Shown in pieces: positions 29,572-41,401 of a stretch of 64,000 nucleotides of DNA (position 1 is its first letter; the number at the start of each line of letters is the position of its first letter). Below the pieces are notes generated by a model. The model did not search any database. It worked only from the letters and a program-made list of their open reading frames with translations, and was not told the origin of the DNA. A program made the position numbers and the translations under genes. The stretch is from NCBI GenBank assembly GCA_907163375.1, contig CAJQUW010011531.1, positions 124,001-188,000 on the forward strand. Direction: 5' to 3'. This DNA comes from Prostheceraeus crozeri (taxonomy: Eukaryota > Platyhelminthes > Polycladida > Euryleptidae).

Positions 29572-30936
29572 CAGATTGTTTCATAAAAAATGGATCACTC
29601 TTAAACATCGCCTTAACTTCAACTTTGTCTAACTCCGCTAAACTTGAACGAATTTCTCTGAAATTTGGAAGATATGTCAGTTGTGCTTACTAATATCATT
29701 GTTGGAAATTTCAAGCATGAATATTGAGTTGTTTTCCTGTTATAGATAAAAAAGTAGTAGATAATTTGATCTTCATTTAGCAATGTTACACAAAATCATA
29801 CCTCACTCTTATAAAATTACATTTGTTTCCTTTGTTATGTAATATGTTGTTCTACAAGCCAAAATCTATCAAGCAAAACAAAAATAAAGAAAATCGGTCA
29901 ATCAGAGCTAGTATAGCACCATTATTCATCAACAATAATGTAACTGCTACATGTGATTAACTGGACTTCATGTTCCATAGCTTCCTGACTTCGTTGCGGT
30001 GGTGTTGGCAGCATTCCTGATTGCTTTCAGCTAGAAATCTATCTCTTACCGGTTGAAAACAATACAAAGTACAAATGAACAATAACGAGATCGCATTCAC
30101 AAAAGGCAAAGTGTCAGCCTTGCTAGAACTAGAGTTTTCTTTGCGAGCTATAAGCAAGCGACTAAATGTCCCTTACACAAATGTGCATCGATGGCATAAT
30201 GATGATTTTCGACTCTGTCGTAAAGAGGATTCTGGCCGTCCACGCAAAACATCCAAATGTAGAGACCGCCTAATTTTGAGATTTGTTAAAGTTGATCCAA
30301 GTCTCTCGTTAACTGAGATGGTTGCACTAGACTCGTCTATTTCTAAGTCCACTATTCGTAGAAGACTTCACATACAGCAAGGAACCATGAATTCTGAACG
30401 CTATGTGAATGTTTTACGAATGAACATTGGCCAAATGACAGATCAACTTGGTGATCCATCGACTTGGTTATTTATGGATGATAATGCTACGTGCCACAGG
30501 AGTAGTAGAGTCAACTTATGCAAGTCTCAATTAGGGCTTAGGACATTATCTTGGCCAGCTCGTTCTCCTGATCTGAATCCCATAGAAAATGTATGGAATA
30601 TTCTAAAACGTAACGTTCGTCGTTCACTGCTACCTACAGATGGCGTATCACAACTTACGTCACTGTTAAAAAGATAGTGGAGAAAGTTAGATCAGTCAAA
30701 AATCAACGATATCATCGAATCAATGCCTAGACGAATTGGTAATGTCATTGACAATAAGGGTAGGGCCACAAAATATTAGCTTCTTAAGAACCGTTACTGT
30801 ATCATAGATTATCAGATTATATAAGGACATTTAAATATATTAGGAACATGATATAACATGAAAAATGCTTTCTGTATCATACTTATGTTTTATTTAGTCA
30901 AATTTTAGGATGATCCACTTTTTATGAAACGGACTG
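29572..30936 (+). mobile_element. Tc1-like transposon, TA target, inside the left arm
   Basis: Ends CAGATTGTTTCATAAAAA and inverted TTTTTATGAAACGGACTG, flanked by TA (29570-29571 and 30937-30938). The 1365-bp element contains one deleted transposase. The sequence on either side rejoins to match the uninterrupted right arm. Confidence 0.92.
30075..30677 (+). pseudogene. Tc1-like transposase, internally deleted
   Basis: The product has 200 residues, against about 340 in the family. The N-terminal DNA-binding part is present (SLRAISKRLNVPYTNVHRWH, GRPRKTS). At about residue 102, RRRLHIQQ jumps to GTMNSERYVNVLR, so the segment with the first catalytic Asp is missing. The second Asp region (WLFMDDNATCHRS) and SPDLNPIENVW with the final Glu remain. 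Related coding sense continues past the stop (SIPRRIGNVI-like, around 30725). It could be moved only by another copy's enzyme. Confidence 0.85.
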
Positions 30937-31115
30937 TAAAATCGATTTCGCCGGTCCGGCCTGGTCACTTAGTACATAAACAAATCTTACTGATATAATA
31001 GAGATCAAATGCTAAATCATTTGAAATCATTTGAAATCATAGAACTTTAACATCTCAAAAATCAAAGAGATAGAAATAATAGAAATGAAGTCCTAGCACA
31101 GTATAGTGGTGAAAA

Positions 31116-31874
31116 TCAATTTCCACAGATAGTCACTGTCGGTACATTGGCCTGATTCCATTCGCTTTTGTTGTTCATTAATATTTTTGAGGCTTGTATG
31201 CTGTTTTTGATGTTAACGGCTTCCGATATTTGTCGTTTCATGGCGTTGTTGTGGTGTATGCTCTTTACATTTATCTTAAATTTCTGTTCTTGTTGCTCAT
31301 GTACCTCTTTACAATGTTTCCAAAGTACTGATCCTTCTTTCATTTCCTTGTATTGTTTCCAGTGTTCATTGCCTCTCAGCTTTGCAGTTCTTGCCGTCTC
31401 TCCAATGTAAACTCCCTCACAGCTTTCGCATATTATTTCATACGTGATTCCTTGTTCTTTACACTTCCCTTTGCCATCACTGTCGCATACGAAGCATTCA
31501 TTTTCGCTACATTTTGTTGCTTTGAATGGATCTGATTTTTGTAATTTTCGTTTCAATGTTTCTCCTGATTTCTCAATCACCTTTATTTTCACTCCACTCC
31601 TCTTTATTACTTTCTGACATTCTTTCTTTAATGTTGAGTTAGGCGTCGCCTGAATGAATAGGACACTATCATACTCATTTCTTTTATACCACTTTGTCTT
31701 TTTCTTTTGTTTTTCTCTATTTCTTTCCGATCGCTTCCATGCTCTTGGTCGGTATAGTGTTCTGGTTCCGTTTCTGTCATCTTCGAGCAATTTATTGTAT
31801 GCATTCAATGCCGATTTCGTTATTTCTGTTCTGAATTTTTTTTTGTATCCAGAATATTGTAGTCTTTTGTTCAT
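31116..31874 (-). CDS. GIY-YIG endonuclease-domain protein of the retroelement, left copy
   Basis: A 252-codon frame. A basic N-terminal part (NREKQKKKTKWYKRNEY) leads to a Cys cluster (CSENECFVC, CKEQG, ICESC) and then GVYIGETARTAKLRGNEHW, the GIY-YIG core with the conserved Arg. A SVLWKHCKEVH helix region follows. Such domains nick target DNA for Penelope-like and some other retroelements. The last 158 residues are repeated exactly in the right copy. The upstream reverse transcriptase is absent. Confidence 0.75.
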   Translation of the reverse strand: MNKRLQYSGYKKKFRTEITKSALNAYNKLLEDDRNGTRTLYRPRAWKRSERNREKQKKKTKWYKRNEYDSVLFIQATPNSTLKKECQKVIKRSGVKIKVIEKSGETLKRKLQKSDPFKATKCSENECFVCDSDGKGKCKEQGITYEIICESCEGVYIGETARTAKLRGNEHWKQYKEMKEGSVLWKHCKEVHEQQEQKFKINVKSIHHNNAMKRQISEAVNIKNSIQASKILMNNKSEWNQANVPTVTICGN

Positions 31875-31894
31875 TTCTGTTATATTTTTTTAGA

Positions 31895-32500
31895 AATAGA
31901 GAAAAACAAAAGAAAAAGACAAAGTGGTATAAAAGAAATGAGTATGATAGTGTCCTATTCATTCAGGCGACGCCTAACTCAACATTAAAGAAAGAATGTC
32001 AGAAAGTAATAAAGAGGAGTGGAGTGAAAATAAAGGTGATTGAGAAATCAGGAGAAACATTGAAACGAAAATTACAAAAATCAGATCCATTCAAAGCAAC
32101 AAAATGTAGCGAAAATGAATGCTTCGTATGCGACAGTGATGGCAAAGGGAAGTGTAAAGAACAAGGAATCACGTATGAAATAATATGCGAAAGCTGTGAG
32201 GGAGTTTACATTGGAGAGACGGCAAGAACTGCAAAGCTGAGAGGCAATGAACACTGGAAACAATACAAGGAAATGAAAGAAGGATCAGTACTTTGGAAAC
32301 ATTGTAAAGAGGTACATGAGCAACAAGAACAGAAATTTAAGATAAATGTAAAGAGCATACACCACAACAACGCCATGAAACGACAAATATCGGAAGCCGT
32401 TAACATCAAAAACAGCATACAAGCCTCAAAAATATTAATGAACAACAAAAGCGAATGGAATCAGGCCAATGTACCGACAGTGACTATCTGTGGAAATTGA
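31895..32500 (+). pseudogene. GIY-YIG protein, right inverted copy, 5'-truncated
   Basis: An open frame without an ATG from the palindrome edge at about 31895. From 32024 to its stop at 32500 it is residue-for-residue identical to the C-terminal 158 residues of the left copy. The arms therefore arose recently or were homogenised. Confidence 0.8.
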
Positions 32501-32925
32501 TTTTCACCACTATACTGTGCTAGGACTTCATTTCTATTATTTCTATCTCTTTGATTTTTGAGATGTTAAAGTTCTATGATTTCAAATGATTTCAAATGAT
32601 TTAGCATTTGATCTCTATTATATCAGTAAGATTTGTTTATGTACTAAGTGACCAGGCCGGACCGGCGAAATCGATTTTAGTATAATAATTTTGTGCGTTG
32701 AAAGACTTGTTTAGTTATTATTATTTAATATATTTTACCCAATAAGACTTGTAGTCTGTTGTACATGTAATGCACGATTTTCGACTTTAAAATGCACGTT
32801 ATTCTGTAAGTTCAGCAAACGAGAAAGACACTCTCTTTACTTGATCGATTTAATAAAATGATGAAAAATGTCTGATGCAGTTGGACATGCAACCGGACTT
32901 CATTTGCAACATACAATGCACTTAC

Positions 32926-33147
32926 CTCTGGGTTATATCTGGATACTTTCACTACATGAGGCTTTGGACTAAGTGATTCTGGGTTTTCATCCAGAAACTC
33001 TCGCAGTTTAGATTCGAGACTACTTAGTGCTGTCTCACTGATGGACGTATCGATAAATGGGTCAATTTGCATAGACGATATTCGATCATCTTCCTTATCG
33101 AGGTTTTCCTGGATCTGATCAGTCGCAATAGCTGTTCGCTGCATTGT
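32926..33147 (-). CDS. host gene exon (fourth recognised), minus strand
   Basis: On the minus strand a tattaaatttcag acceptor precedes ACAATGCAGCG, and the exon ends CCAGAG before a strong GTAAGTGCA donor. It is 222 bases, exactly 74 codons, phase 0 at both ends, fully open. The product is acidic and low in hydrophobics, with DPFIDTSISE and LESKLREFLDENPESLSP and no recognised domain. Strand and phase agree with the phase-0 exon at 36622-36960. I infer that both belong to one gene running right to left. Confidence 0.6.
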
Positions 33148-33599
33148 CTGAAATTTAATAGCAATGAAATGAACTCTGAAGATTTCTTTATCTTGAAGCT
33201 CATAAAACAAAATTGATTTGTATATGTGATTAATAAGTTATGATGCTATCAATAATACGATAACTAGATATTCGCATAAGCACACGCAGTGCGGAAGAAG
33301 ATAATACGATAAAGTTATTGCACAGTCATTCTGATTCAATCTATCCACGAACGAATATCATGTTTCACAGTCACCATGTCACCTTGAATGTATATAATGC
33401 CATAATAAGGATGAGTTCAGCCGTCTAGGCTTCTCTGTAGAAGTAGAGAAGACCTTAATGATGTTTTGACCAAGTGCCTGTAGGAATTTTTAGGTCTCCC
33501 TGTCTTCAAACAGCTACTTGTTTCAGATATTGAATAATGTCCATGAAATAACACCATTCAGCTAGAAATTATCCAATAAATCTGAAAGTAAATTCAAAG

Positions 33600-35810
33600 G
33601 TATGGTTTTTTTGCTTTTTATGTGATCAAATTGAAATTCATGAGTTTTTATGCTGTAATTTTCGCCTCGCGCAAGACATCAAATTTCAAAATCTGTTTAC
33701 ATTCTTTTGAAGGATGTGATAGGACAGGAGAGCTCAATATGTTGATGCTTATTCTGTCTCATTCCTTAATTATCTCGAGACTAATGACTTGCAACCAAAA
33801 TACTAACTATGATATATTAGTGATATTATGGCAAATTATTCGAAAAACTGGACAATATTGTCCTCTGATCTGCAGATCACGGTATCTCATTCAATCCTTC
33901 CAAAATCAAGACTTTAAACATTCAAACATCTTCTACTTTGCAAGTATGATGCTTTTCAGAAAAGACATTTTGATCTTTATCGTCACTATAAGAGCGAAGT
34001 GAAAACCGAGATTGAACAATCAAAGAAAAAGTGGAAAAAGCAAATCTGAAATCTAAGAAAAATGGACTTTGGAAAATCACCAAACAATTAAACAGTGGTA
34101 GCATTGACACGAACTGTCTCCAGGGCCAATTTCTCTCGAAATATTATTCTTCATTGGTCTCTGCAGATGAAGTAAACAACTACTTCTATTCTCTCTTTTC
34201 TGAAGCCCCGAATTGAAACGCTATCATATCAAACTTGCCAACTGATGATAATGCGTGGCACATTGATGTACCTGTACCCATGCCATACAAGTACAGTTGA
34301 TCATAAAAAACGGACCACCTAAAATATGCCAAACTTCAATCGATTCTCCTGCCTTTCAGTTTCCTTTTACATTGACAAGCCATACACCATTCGAGAGCTT
34401 GTGTCCTCAGCTTTTCAATGAGCCACTATACATCTGTATATGTCATTGTACAAGGTGGAAAGAGGTCGAAATGTGAAAATCGCCACAAAGTTGTGTAATT
34501 TGTGTACAAGAAAAGCAGATAGTAGCGATAAATTATCATCTTCTTTTCTAAGGAATGTGCTCCTATTTTAGCTGAACCTATGACTCACTTATTCGCCCTT
34601 TCCATTCAAGAAAGTGAAATGCCATTACTATGGAAATCAGCTGATGTTGTCGCTGTTCCGGAACGTAAGTTTGCCTCTTTAGACGATTTGAGACCAATAT
34701 CTTTACATATCTTTACTTCCTCACTTTTATAGGATTCTCGAAAGAATTATTCTAGATTCGATAGAGACTACTCTCATCGCATCTTATGGTGAATCACAAT
34801 TTGGATTTCGGCCCGGATCTGGTATCTTAATGGCACAAATCGCTTTAACTGATTTTATTACCTCGAAACTTGATGAAGCTGATTATCTCGGTGTGATTAT
34901 CATGTCTTTTGACTTAAGTAGATCTTTTGACCGTTTACAACATGATAGCCTGGTACAGTCGTTGAGTCGAATTGGTCTTCCAGTGAGTTTCGTTAAATGG
35001 TGAACAAATTACTTTCAGATGAGAACGCAACATGTTTGACTACAAAACATAAGAAATTCAGTCGCGATCGTAGCGTCTGGTGTGCCTCAAGACTCCATCC
35101 TCGTACCATATTTGTTTGCATGTCACATGGGCTCACTATCATCTACGAATTCACGCTAATTCACGAATCTTCAAATACGCTGACGACTGTTCCTATTTCT
35201 CGTAATCCAAATCCTGATATTCATTGCATACTACGAAGTGAAATATGTCATATGAGAGATTGATGCTACGATAATGGACTTGCTTTAAATGATCAAAAAG
35301 CAAAGGTGATGTTAGTTCGCAAAGGAATTACTTTGACGATAAATGATGTTGAATTGGAGCCAGAGCTTAAGATCTCGTGAGTGACGTTCCAAGAGAATCT
35401 GAAATGGGATCGACACATCGACACTATTTCCAAAATTACCTCACGCAGAGTGTACCTAATAGGAACATTGAAGAGGATTCCTCATGTAACAAACTATGAT
35501 TTGGTACATTATAAGTGTGCTAGAGTACAACAGCCAGATCTTTGTAGGAACGACAGCAAAAAATATTTTTACGTTGGACTCAATTCAACGTCGTTGCCAT
35601 AGCATAATCTGCTCATTTGACTGTAAGTGCAATATTCTTAATGATTTATCTAGACGTAGAGAGATGCTATCTTTGAAAACTTTACGAGAGATTCTTGACC
35701 CAAGAAGTATTATTCATCATCTTGCTCTAAAATGCTCCTTGTCTGAGTTCACGTGGAATTGTCCTTCACCATTGCTCTCCTCTTTAGGTAATATATACTC
35801 GTAGATGAAG
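33600..35810 (+). mobile_element. jockey/CR1-type LINE remnant
   Basis: The end of the endonuclease part and linker (DLYRHYKSEV, KKKWKKQ, near 33970-34060) are followed by RT segments. These are SADVVAVPERKF (34640), SQFGFRPGSG (34800), VIIMSFDLSRSFDRL (34905) and KYADDCSYFS with the YADD motif (35176). After the RT come LKWDRHIDTISKI and RRCHSIICSF. Many frame changes show it is dead. The 3' part resembles the short LINE fragment at 50970-51282. Confidence 0.75.
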
Positions 35811-36621
35811 TACTCTTGCTTTGCCTGCATCTCATTGACTCAATTTATAGTTCTCTCCGTTTCCTGAGCCAATAGTAGGCAAGTAACTAACTGAAACGTG
35901 AAAATTCTACTTTTCTGCCAATTATATCAAGAATGTTTGTTATTGTTTACGTATGCAGTTTGATAGCAACGATAGTTAATACCTTCATAGTAAAAATGTA
36001 CAATTTATGGTCATACTTTCATTAAGCAATCGAAGTATGAACAAATATACTCATCGATATACAGGATGGATATATACATATAGATTACACGGATAAATGT
36101 AGATGATATTCGAGGGGTTTAGTGGCATAGCCTATAATCAAATGTCTTTGATCTGAGCCCACAAGTTTTTGCAAACATTGAAAATTCGCTTATCCGGTTC
36201 TTTCACTGACGTGTTGGGTTTTAACATCCGAATAATCGAAGCACTGTATCACAACATAATATACATGTAACAAAGTATATGACAGAAGAACGAAACAGAA
36301 AGTTTCGAAATGTTTGGGCTCCTAATTTATTTTACTTAGAGATGATCTGATGCTTCTTTACTTATATGCATGAGCAATGCTAATAATAGGAATTTGAATT
36401 CCATGTCAAACAATTAGACCTCGTCCTACTTGGTTAACCTGGTTTGGTAGTGGGTTAAAAGTCCACCGAGCACACATACATGGTAATTTGATTTTACATT
36501 TATTCATTTCATTAATTTTAAATTGTTTATCGTGTAAAACAATGTTGATCAGTAAAGTGAGAATAAAAGTTGCATCACATGGTTGACGATGGATCTTGTC
36601 CTGTTTTATCGCACCACTCAC
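35811..36621. other. intronic AT-rich stretch
   Basis: Lies between the LINE and the next host exon. Nothing supported. Confidence 0.4.
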
Positions 36622-36960
36622 TTTGCCAGGGCCACGTTGAAGTGCTCGATTCGCTTTTCTACGAAGTTTCTCTTGGACGCGAATATAATGAAAGACGGTT
36701 CCAGGTCCTGTTTGATCTACCAAAGGACCCCATTTGGGCAAAATAAATTTACTTGCATTGTTGGTACTACTCATCTCTTTGTTCCTACTGTGCAAATTGC
36801 TTTCTCCCACAACAATTGATTCAGACGATCCAGATATTATTTGGTTGCTGTCCACTTGTAAACGCTGACGCATGACGTGAAAAAGTCGGCTTTGATCCCC
36901 GGTCCTAGAAATCCATGTTTCAACTCGACGTAACGCATTTGATCGCATCTTCCGTATCGC
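36622..36960 (-). CDS. host gene exon (third recognised), minus strand
   Basis: On the minus strand an acceptor ttgttattcttttcag precedes GCGATACGG, and the exon ends GGCAAA before the donor GTGAGTGG. It is 339 bases, exactly 113 codons, phase 0 at both ends. The product starts AIRKMRSNALRRVETWISRT, a basic helical stretch of the kind that follows a cyclic-nucleotide-binding domain. It continues through a polar Ser/Asn-rich linker to FILPKWGPLVDQTGPGTVFH and a basic end. It fits in phase after the exon at 53239-53378. The intron between them is about 16 kb. Confidence 0.62.
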
Positions 36961-38215
36961 CTGAAAAGAATAACAATCCTTCGTTTACGCAAATAAACAC
37001 ACAACGCATAATTTGAAAGAAAGTGAGGTAAGCCCTACTTAATCCGAATATTTCATAAATAAAGCTTGCTGCAAGCTGTTACATCTTGTATTACATGTCA
37101 TGAGCTTTCTAATAATTGCTGTGATCCCAGTGCTTGAAGTGATGGTGCATTCCAAATATCAAGAATTTTGATAAATTCTAGCGAATTCCCCCTGGCCCTT
37201 GTTCTTCTCCATCGCCCGAGAGACTTTCTTCGTCGCGGACAGTGAGGAACAGTAGCCCTCGCCTCAACTCTTATAGAAGACCTGAACAGCATAAGTTTAT
37301 CCCCTCACTAAGCAATCTCACTCCCCTCTCATCTTTTATCACAGCGCGTGCACGCAATTTGTAATCTTTCGACGGAAATTATCGTCATATTTTGCGTCAA
37401 ATACATGCATGCATTATTTTTTTCAGTGTATGAAGGGTAATCCATTGCATCCACTATCAGCTTCCCAATTAACAAAGTTTGACAGGTTTCAGCATTTCAT
37501 CGGCATAATGCTTGTAGGCAGCATTGGCCAGCTACAAAATACAAATATCAACAAGATCTGGCAGGTTTACCGGATATTCATAGGAAAAGACAAGCTACAA
37601 GACAAGTTTTTCAAAGTCTTTTATAAAGCAAAAGCAAAAATTAGGCATGAGGATGTGGGTTTGATTTTTTCCACACGCCCATAGGTTGTTATGTAAATGT
37701 AATTTAGCATTCATGATAGCATTTGAATTCTTCGAAGGAATATATTGTGTCAGCCTATAGGAAGCGTTAAACCTTCTTAAGGACGGGGACTTTGGCCCGC
37801 GTCGCATTTTGCGGTGGTTCTTTTCATTCTCAACCGCGTGATCTAGGCTTTTGTGACATGAAGTGATGGTGTATTTTTATACTAATCTTCAAATTTCGAA
37901 TGAGTCAGCCCACTAGAAGTTGATATTTATAAAATATTTGAAAAATTACTATGATTTATCTGTCCATGCCTGCTATTACTTCTATTGTCTATGACTTCAT
38001 ACATGGATATCTAGATATATCTAGATATAGATATCTTTTTTTTAATATATATCTTGATGTGAATTTAGATTTTATTCTGCAAATCATTCACTTGCTGCCT
38101 AATGATAGCTACAGCAGAAATATATTACACTGATTAGCAATTATAGATAAATTCTACCATTTTACTTGGCTCTTTCCAATCTCTGAAAAATATCTCAACT
38201 ATTGAAGAAGTATGC
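36961..38215. other. intronic stretch with one GC-richer patch (37170-37330)
   Basis: The patch is minus-strand pyrimidine-poor and has an ATG-led 17-codon frame, but I see no donor site. I do not call it a promoter or exon. A repeated gatatctagatatatctagatat tract lies at 38005-38030. Confidence 0.4.
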
Positions 38216-38241
38216 TGATATATATATATATATATATATTT
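38216..38241. repeat. (TA)n microsatellite
   Basis: An uninterrupted run of about 12 TA units. Confidence 0.9.
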
Positions 38242-40550
38242 AGTATGACTAAACATGACATTGGTTGTACTTCACTAGTCAGTCATGAAATTGATACAGG
38301 AGATAAAAAGTCAATAGCTTGCGCTTACAGAATGATACCAAAAGGACTTGAAAGCAAAGTGGAAAGCATGATAAGAGATTTCGAGATTATAGGTGTGATT
38401 CGTCCAAGCACTTCACCATTGAACGCACCCCTGGCAGTCGTGCCAAAGAAAAATGGAGATATTCGCCTAACAGTTGATTATTGAAAATTGAATTCAATTA
38501 CAGAGCGATCTATCTTTCTTATTCCCAATACTAGTGAGTCGCTCGACACCTTAAGTGGTTCAGTTTTCCATGCACACATTGGACCTTTCATCAGGCTATT
38601 ACAATATTCCAATGAACAAAAATGATATCATGAAAACTGCTTTTAGTGCAAAGACAAATCATTACGAATTTTTACTCATGCCGATTGGACTATCCACGGC
38701 TCCAGCAACATTTCAAAAAATAATTGAAATTATCTCCTGATAAATGGAAATTTATGCAAAATCTGGTGTCATATTTGGGCTTCACAATATCAAAAGAAGG
38801 TACACTAACAGATCCAAGCAAAATTAAGAAAATCACATCTTGGCCAACTCCAACGTGTGTGGAAGATTTGCGATCCTTTCTTGGGCTCTGCGGGTATTAT
38901 GGAAGGTTCATTGAAGACTACGATAAGTTGGCGAATCGTTAGGAAAACCTTTGTGGCGTAGTATGGAATAAAAAGTCAAAGTCAATGAGTAAATGTACTT
39001 TGCAACTTAATCCAGTGCAAGATGAAGTCCTCGTGAAATTGAAACATGCTTTAACAAGTGCTCCAGTAATATCCTTTCCAACTAATGAAGGAACTTACAT
39101 TTTAGGCACAAATGCCTCTCATGAAGCGATAGTCAGTGTCCTCTCACAAGTGCAAAATGGCGTTGAAAAGGTTTTATCATAGGGTTCAAAGAAACTTTCA
39201 CAGACACAAAAGAAATATTGCATTACTAGAAAAGAATTGTATGCCGTCTGTTATTTCGTGAATCACTTTAACCATTGTCTTTTGGGACGACGATTCATTT
39301 TCAGGATTGATCATGGAGTTTTATGTTGGATGCTAGACTGGTGTGATCCTAACACATCTCAGTATTGTAGCTGGAAGGAAAACCTGGAAATTTACGATGT
39401 GGAGATTCACCCTATCGACCAGGGGCACAGCAAGTCAATGCGGATGCATTATCACGGCTGCCCTCGTGCGAACAGTGTGAGTTAAAGTACGAAGACCTAA
39501 AAAGAAGAGAAACGTAAATATTGTGAGCAATGATAAAAGATGCGAAGTATTCTGTCGGCGCATGCTGTCATATGAAAGTGAAATTTTTCAGGAACAGGAT
39601 GAGAACTTGAAATAAATGATGAAGTTGATGAAGAATAGGACAATCCATGAACAAGGTCCTAATGAAATAACAATCACAGATGAAGAATGCAACATCTACT
39701 ATGGAAATTAAGGCATGGACTACGACTGCGTAGTGGCCGTTCTTGGTTGACAAGAATGACATTTATCGATTTTTGGTTCCTAAGCCGGATAGGATGAAAT
39801 TAGTGAAAATGATTCATGAGAATTTTGCACATGTCGGTATAAGGAAAAAACTTAAACGATTTTCTGACACCTACTATTGGCCGAATATGGACTTTGATGT
39901 GCGTTTGGTAGTTAGATCCTGCAAACGTAAACGATGTGCAGAACGTAAATCAGCACCTATAAAGTCACATGAGTAAGACCATCCTAATACTTGATTTCCA
40001 TTTGAGAAAATTTCTGTAGATGTCGCAGCTCCTCTACAAGCTACTCATACTGGTAAACGCCATCTTTTGGGAATAATTGACAATTTTTCGCGATACCCGG
40101 TATTAGTGCCCATGCGAAGTGTTGCAGCAGCTACAATAGCTCAAGCGATTTTCACGCGTTGGATTTCTTTGTTTGGAGCACCTAATGTAATGTCTCACTC
40201 AGATAGAGGCACTGAATTTGAGAATGAACTAATGGAGGAACTTTGTAAACTTTTGGGTGTGAGGAAATCACGATCTTCCCCTTATTATCCAGAGGGAGAT
40301 AGTATGATTGAGAGACTTTTTCGGACAGTCAAAGACAAGATTTCTGCAACCGCCAAATCTTTAAACAAAGGATGGATAGATATCATACCTACAGTCGAAA
40401 TGTCCTTACAAAGCTCAATCCAAGAAACTACCAAGCTTACGCATTTTGAAGTATTATTTCGGAAAAGGATGATGACACCATTTTCGAATATGAATGAAAA
40501 ATCTGAGTATCATAATCAATATGGAAGAAAACTCCGAGTAGACAGCTAGT
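38242..40550 (+). mobile_element. Ty3/gypsy LTR-retrotransposon internal region (fossil)
   Basis: Coding sense in order: a reverse transcriptase start (VIRPSTSPLNAPLAVVPKKN, near 38398), further RT (LDLSSGYYNIPM, YEFLLMPIGLSTAPATFQ, FLGLCGYYGRFI), an RNase H region (38985-39470), the HHCC zinc region (FAHVGIRKKLKRFSDTYYWP, 39820) and the integrase core (LGIIDNFSRYPVLVPM and SHSDRGTEFEN, 40064-40230). I recognise no flanking LTRs and no gag. It is broken in many places and looks old. Confidence 0.85.
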
Positions 40551-40627
40551 TTACTGATATGTAACCCATGAGAAGATATGAAATATGCCTATGCCCAATC
40601 TCAGATCCAATACCATAGATCTATGTT

Positions 40628-41401
40628 TTTTTGGACAGAAATCAGTAAATTGTATTTAATTCTTTCACAAAACGGAGTGATATCACCAGCCAAGTAATAA
40701 TAAAATGACACAAAAGTTATCACGAGGTAAAAGAGAAGCAAAAAAACTTGGTAAATTAGCTAGAAAAATTCTCAAAAAATACGGAATCACGCTTTACGGA
40801 AGTTGTTATGGCTGTTGCGTTACCTCGAACAATAGCGAGACATATTCGTTGCGCCAACCATGCCTTCTGACGCTGACTGACGCCAGTGGATATCATCAGG
40901 CGATTTCCAATGTCCCCTATGACGCGGGTTGAATTTGGACCCCAGACCCCCGACGTCTCAAAGACAAGAGGCTCAAAAAATAGTCATTACTTAGGGACGC
41001 GTATCTTTGGCGTTTGTTTCCCTCAGCTGTTGCTGCAGCAGATTCGGGGGTAAGACACGTGCTGTTGATGTTAGACTGGCAGAAAGTGTCCACCACTGTA
41101 ACATCCTAAATCAGTGATCGACCTGATTTGTACGTGAAAGATGTCAGTCCATCAGGACTCTTGCCGTCTTCTCTGTCGAGACCTGATGGTTCCAACACAG
41201 CTGGGATTCTAGCGGAACAAAGGGCTCTCTGATTATGTCGTTGATGGCAGCATGACGTGGTATTCGACCGGCACTGAATTTGCAGGACAGAGGATGGTAA
41301 CCAAGCTCATCGACTTTTTGACCACAACGACAACATTGAGGCTCGCACACTTTCCCCCCGATGCGAAGAGCAATGTTTAATGCAATTTTAACTATAATTT
41401 C
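40628..41401 (-). mobile_element. 5'-truncated LINE 3' fragment with 11-bp target duplication
   Basis: It is flanked by agatctatgtt (40617-40627) and agatctttgtt (41402-41412), an 11-base duplication with one change. The run of T at its left edge is a poly(A) tail on the minus strand. The minus-strand frames from 41370 read CRCGQKVDELGYHPLSC, then RPDG...YKSGRS and, further on, VWGPNSTRVIGDIGNRL. This matches a C-terminal region common after reverse transcriptases in invertebrate retroelements. Poly(A), truncation and duplication indicate LINE-type insertion. Confidence 0.7.

Larger units (their letters stand above)
29444..32757. mobile_element. head-to-head inverted GIY-YIG retroelement (Penelope-like) insertion with 12-bp flanking duplication
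   Basis: A 12-base direct repeat GACTTGTAGTCT lies at 29444-29455 and 32746-32757. Inside are two inverted copies of a retroelement 3' region that carries a GIY-YIG protein. The left arm is 29504-29571 plus 30939-31728, the right arm 31895-32745, with a 166-base unique centre. A Tc1 element splits the left arm. Penelope-like elements are known for inverted or tandem partial copies and variable target duplications, which fits. No reverse transcriptase is visible, so the family call is inference. Confidence 0.75.

Noticed and set aside
31168-31535. plus-strand frames inside the GIY-YIG copies
   Set aside because: Antisense shadows. Each appears again on the other strand of the inverted copy.
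37098-37330. possible first exon and promoter of the minus-strand host gene
   Set aside because: GC-richer and has an ATG, but no donor follows. In-phase host exons lie further upstream at 53 kb, so a gene start here does not fit.
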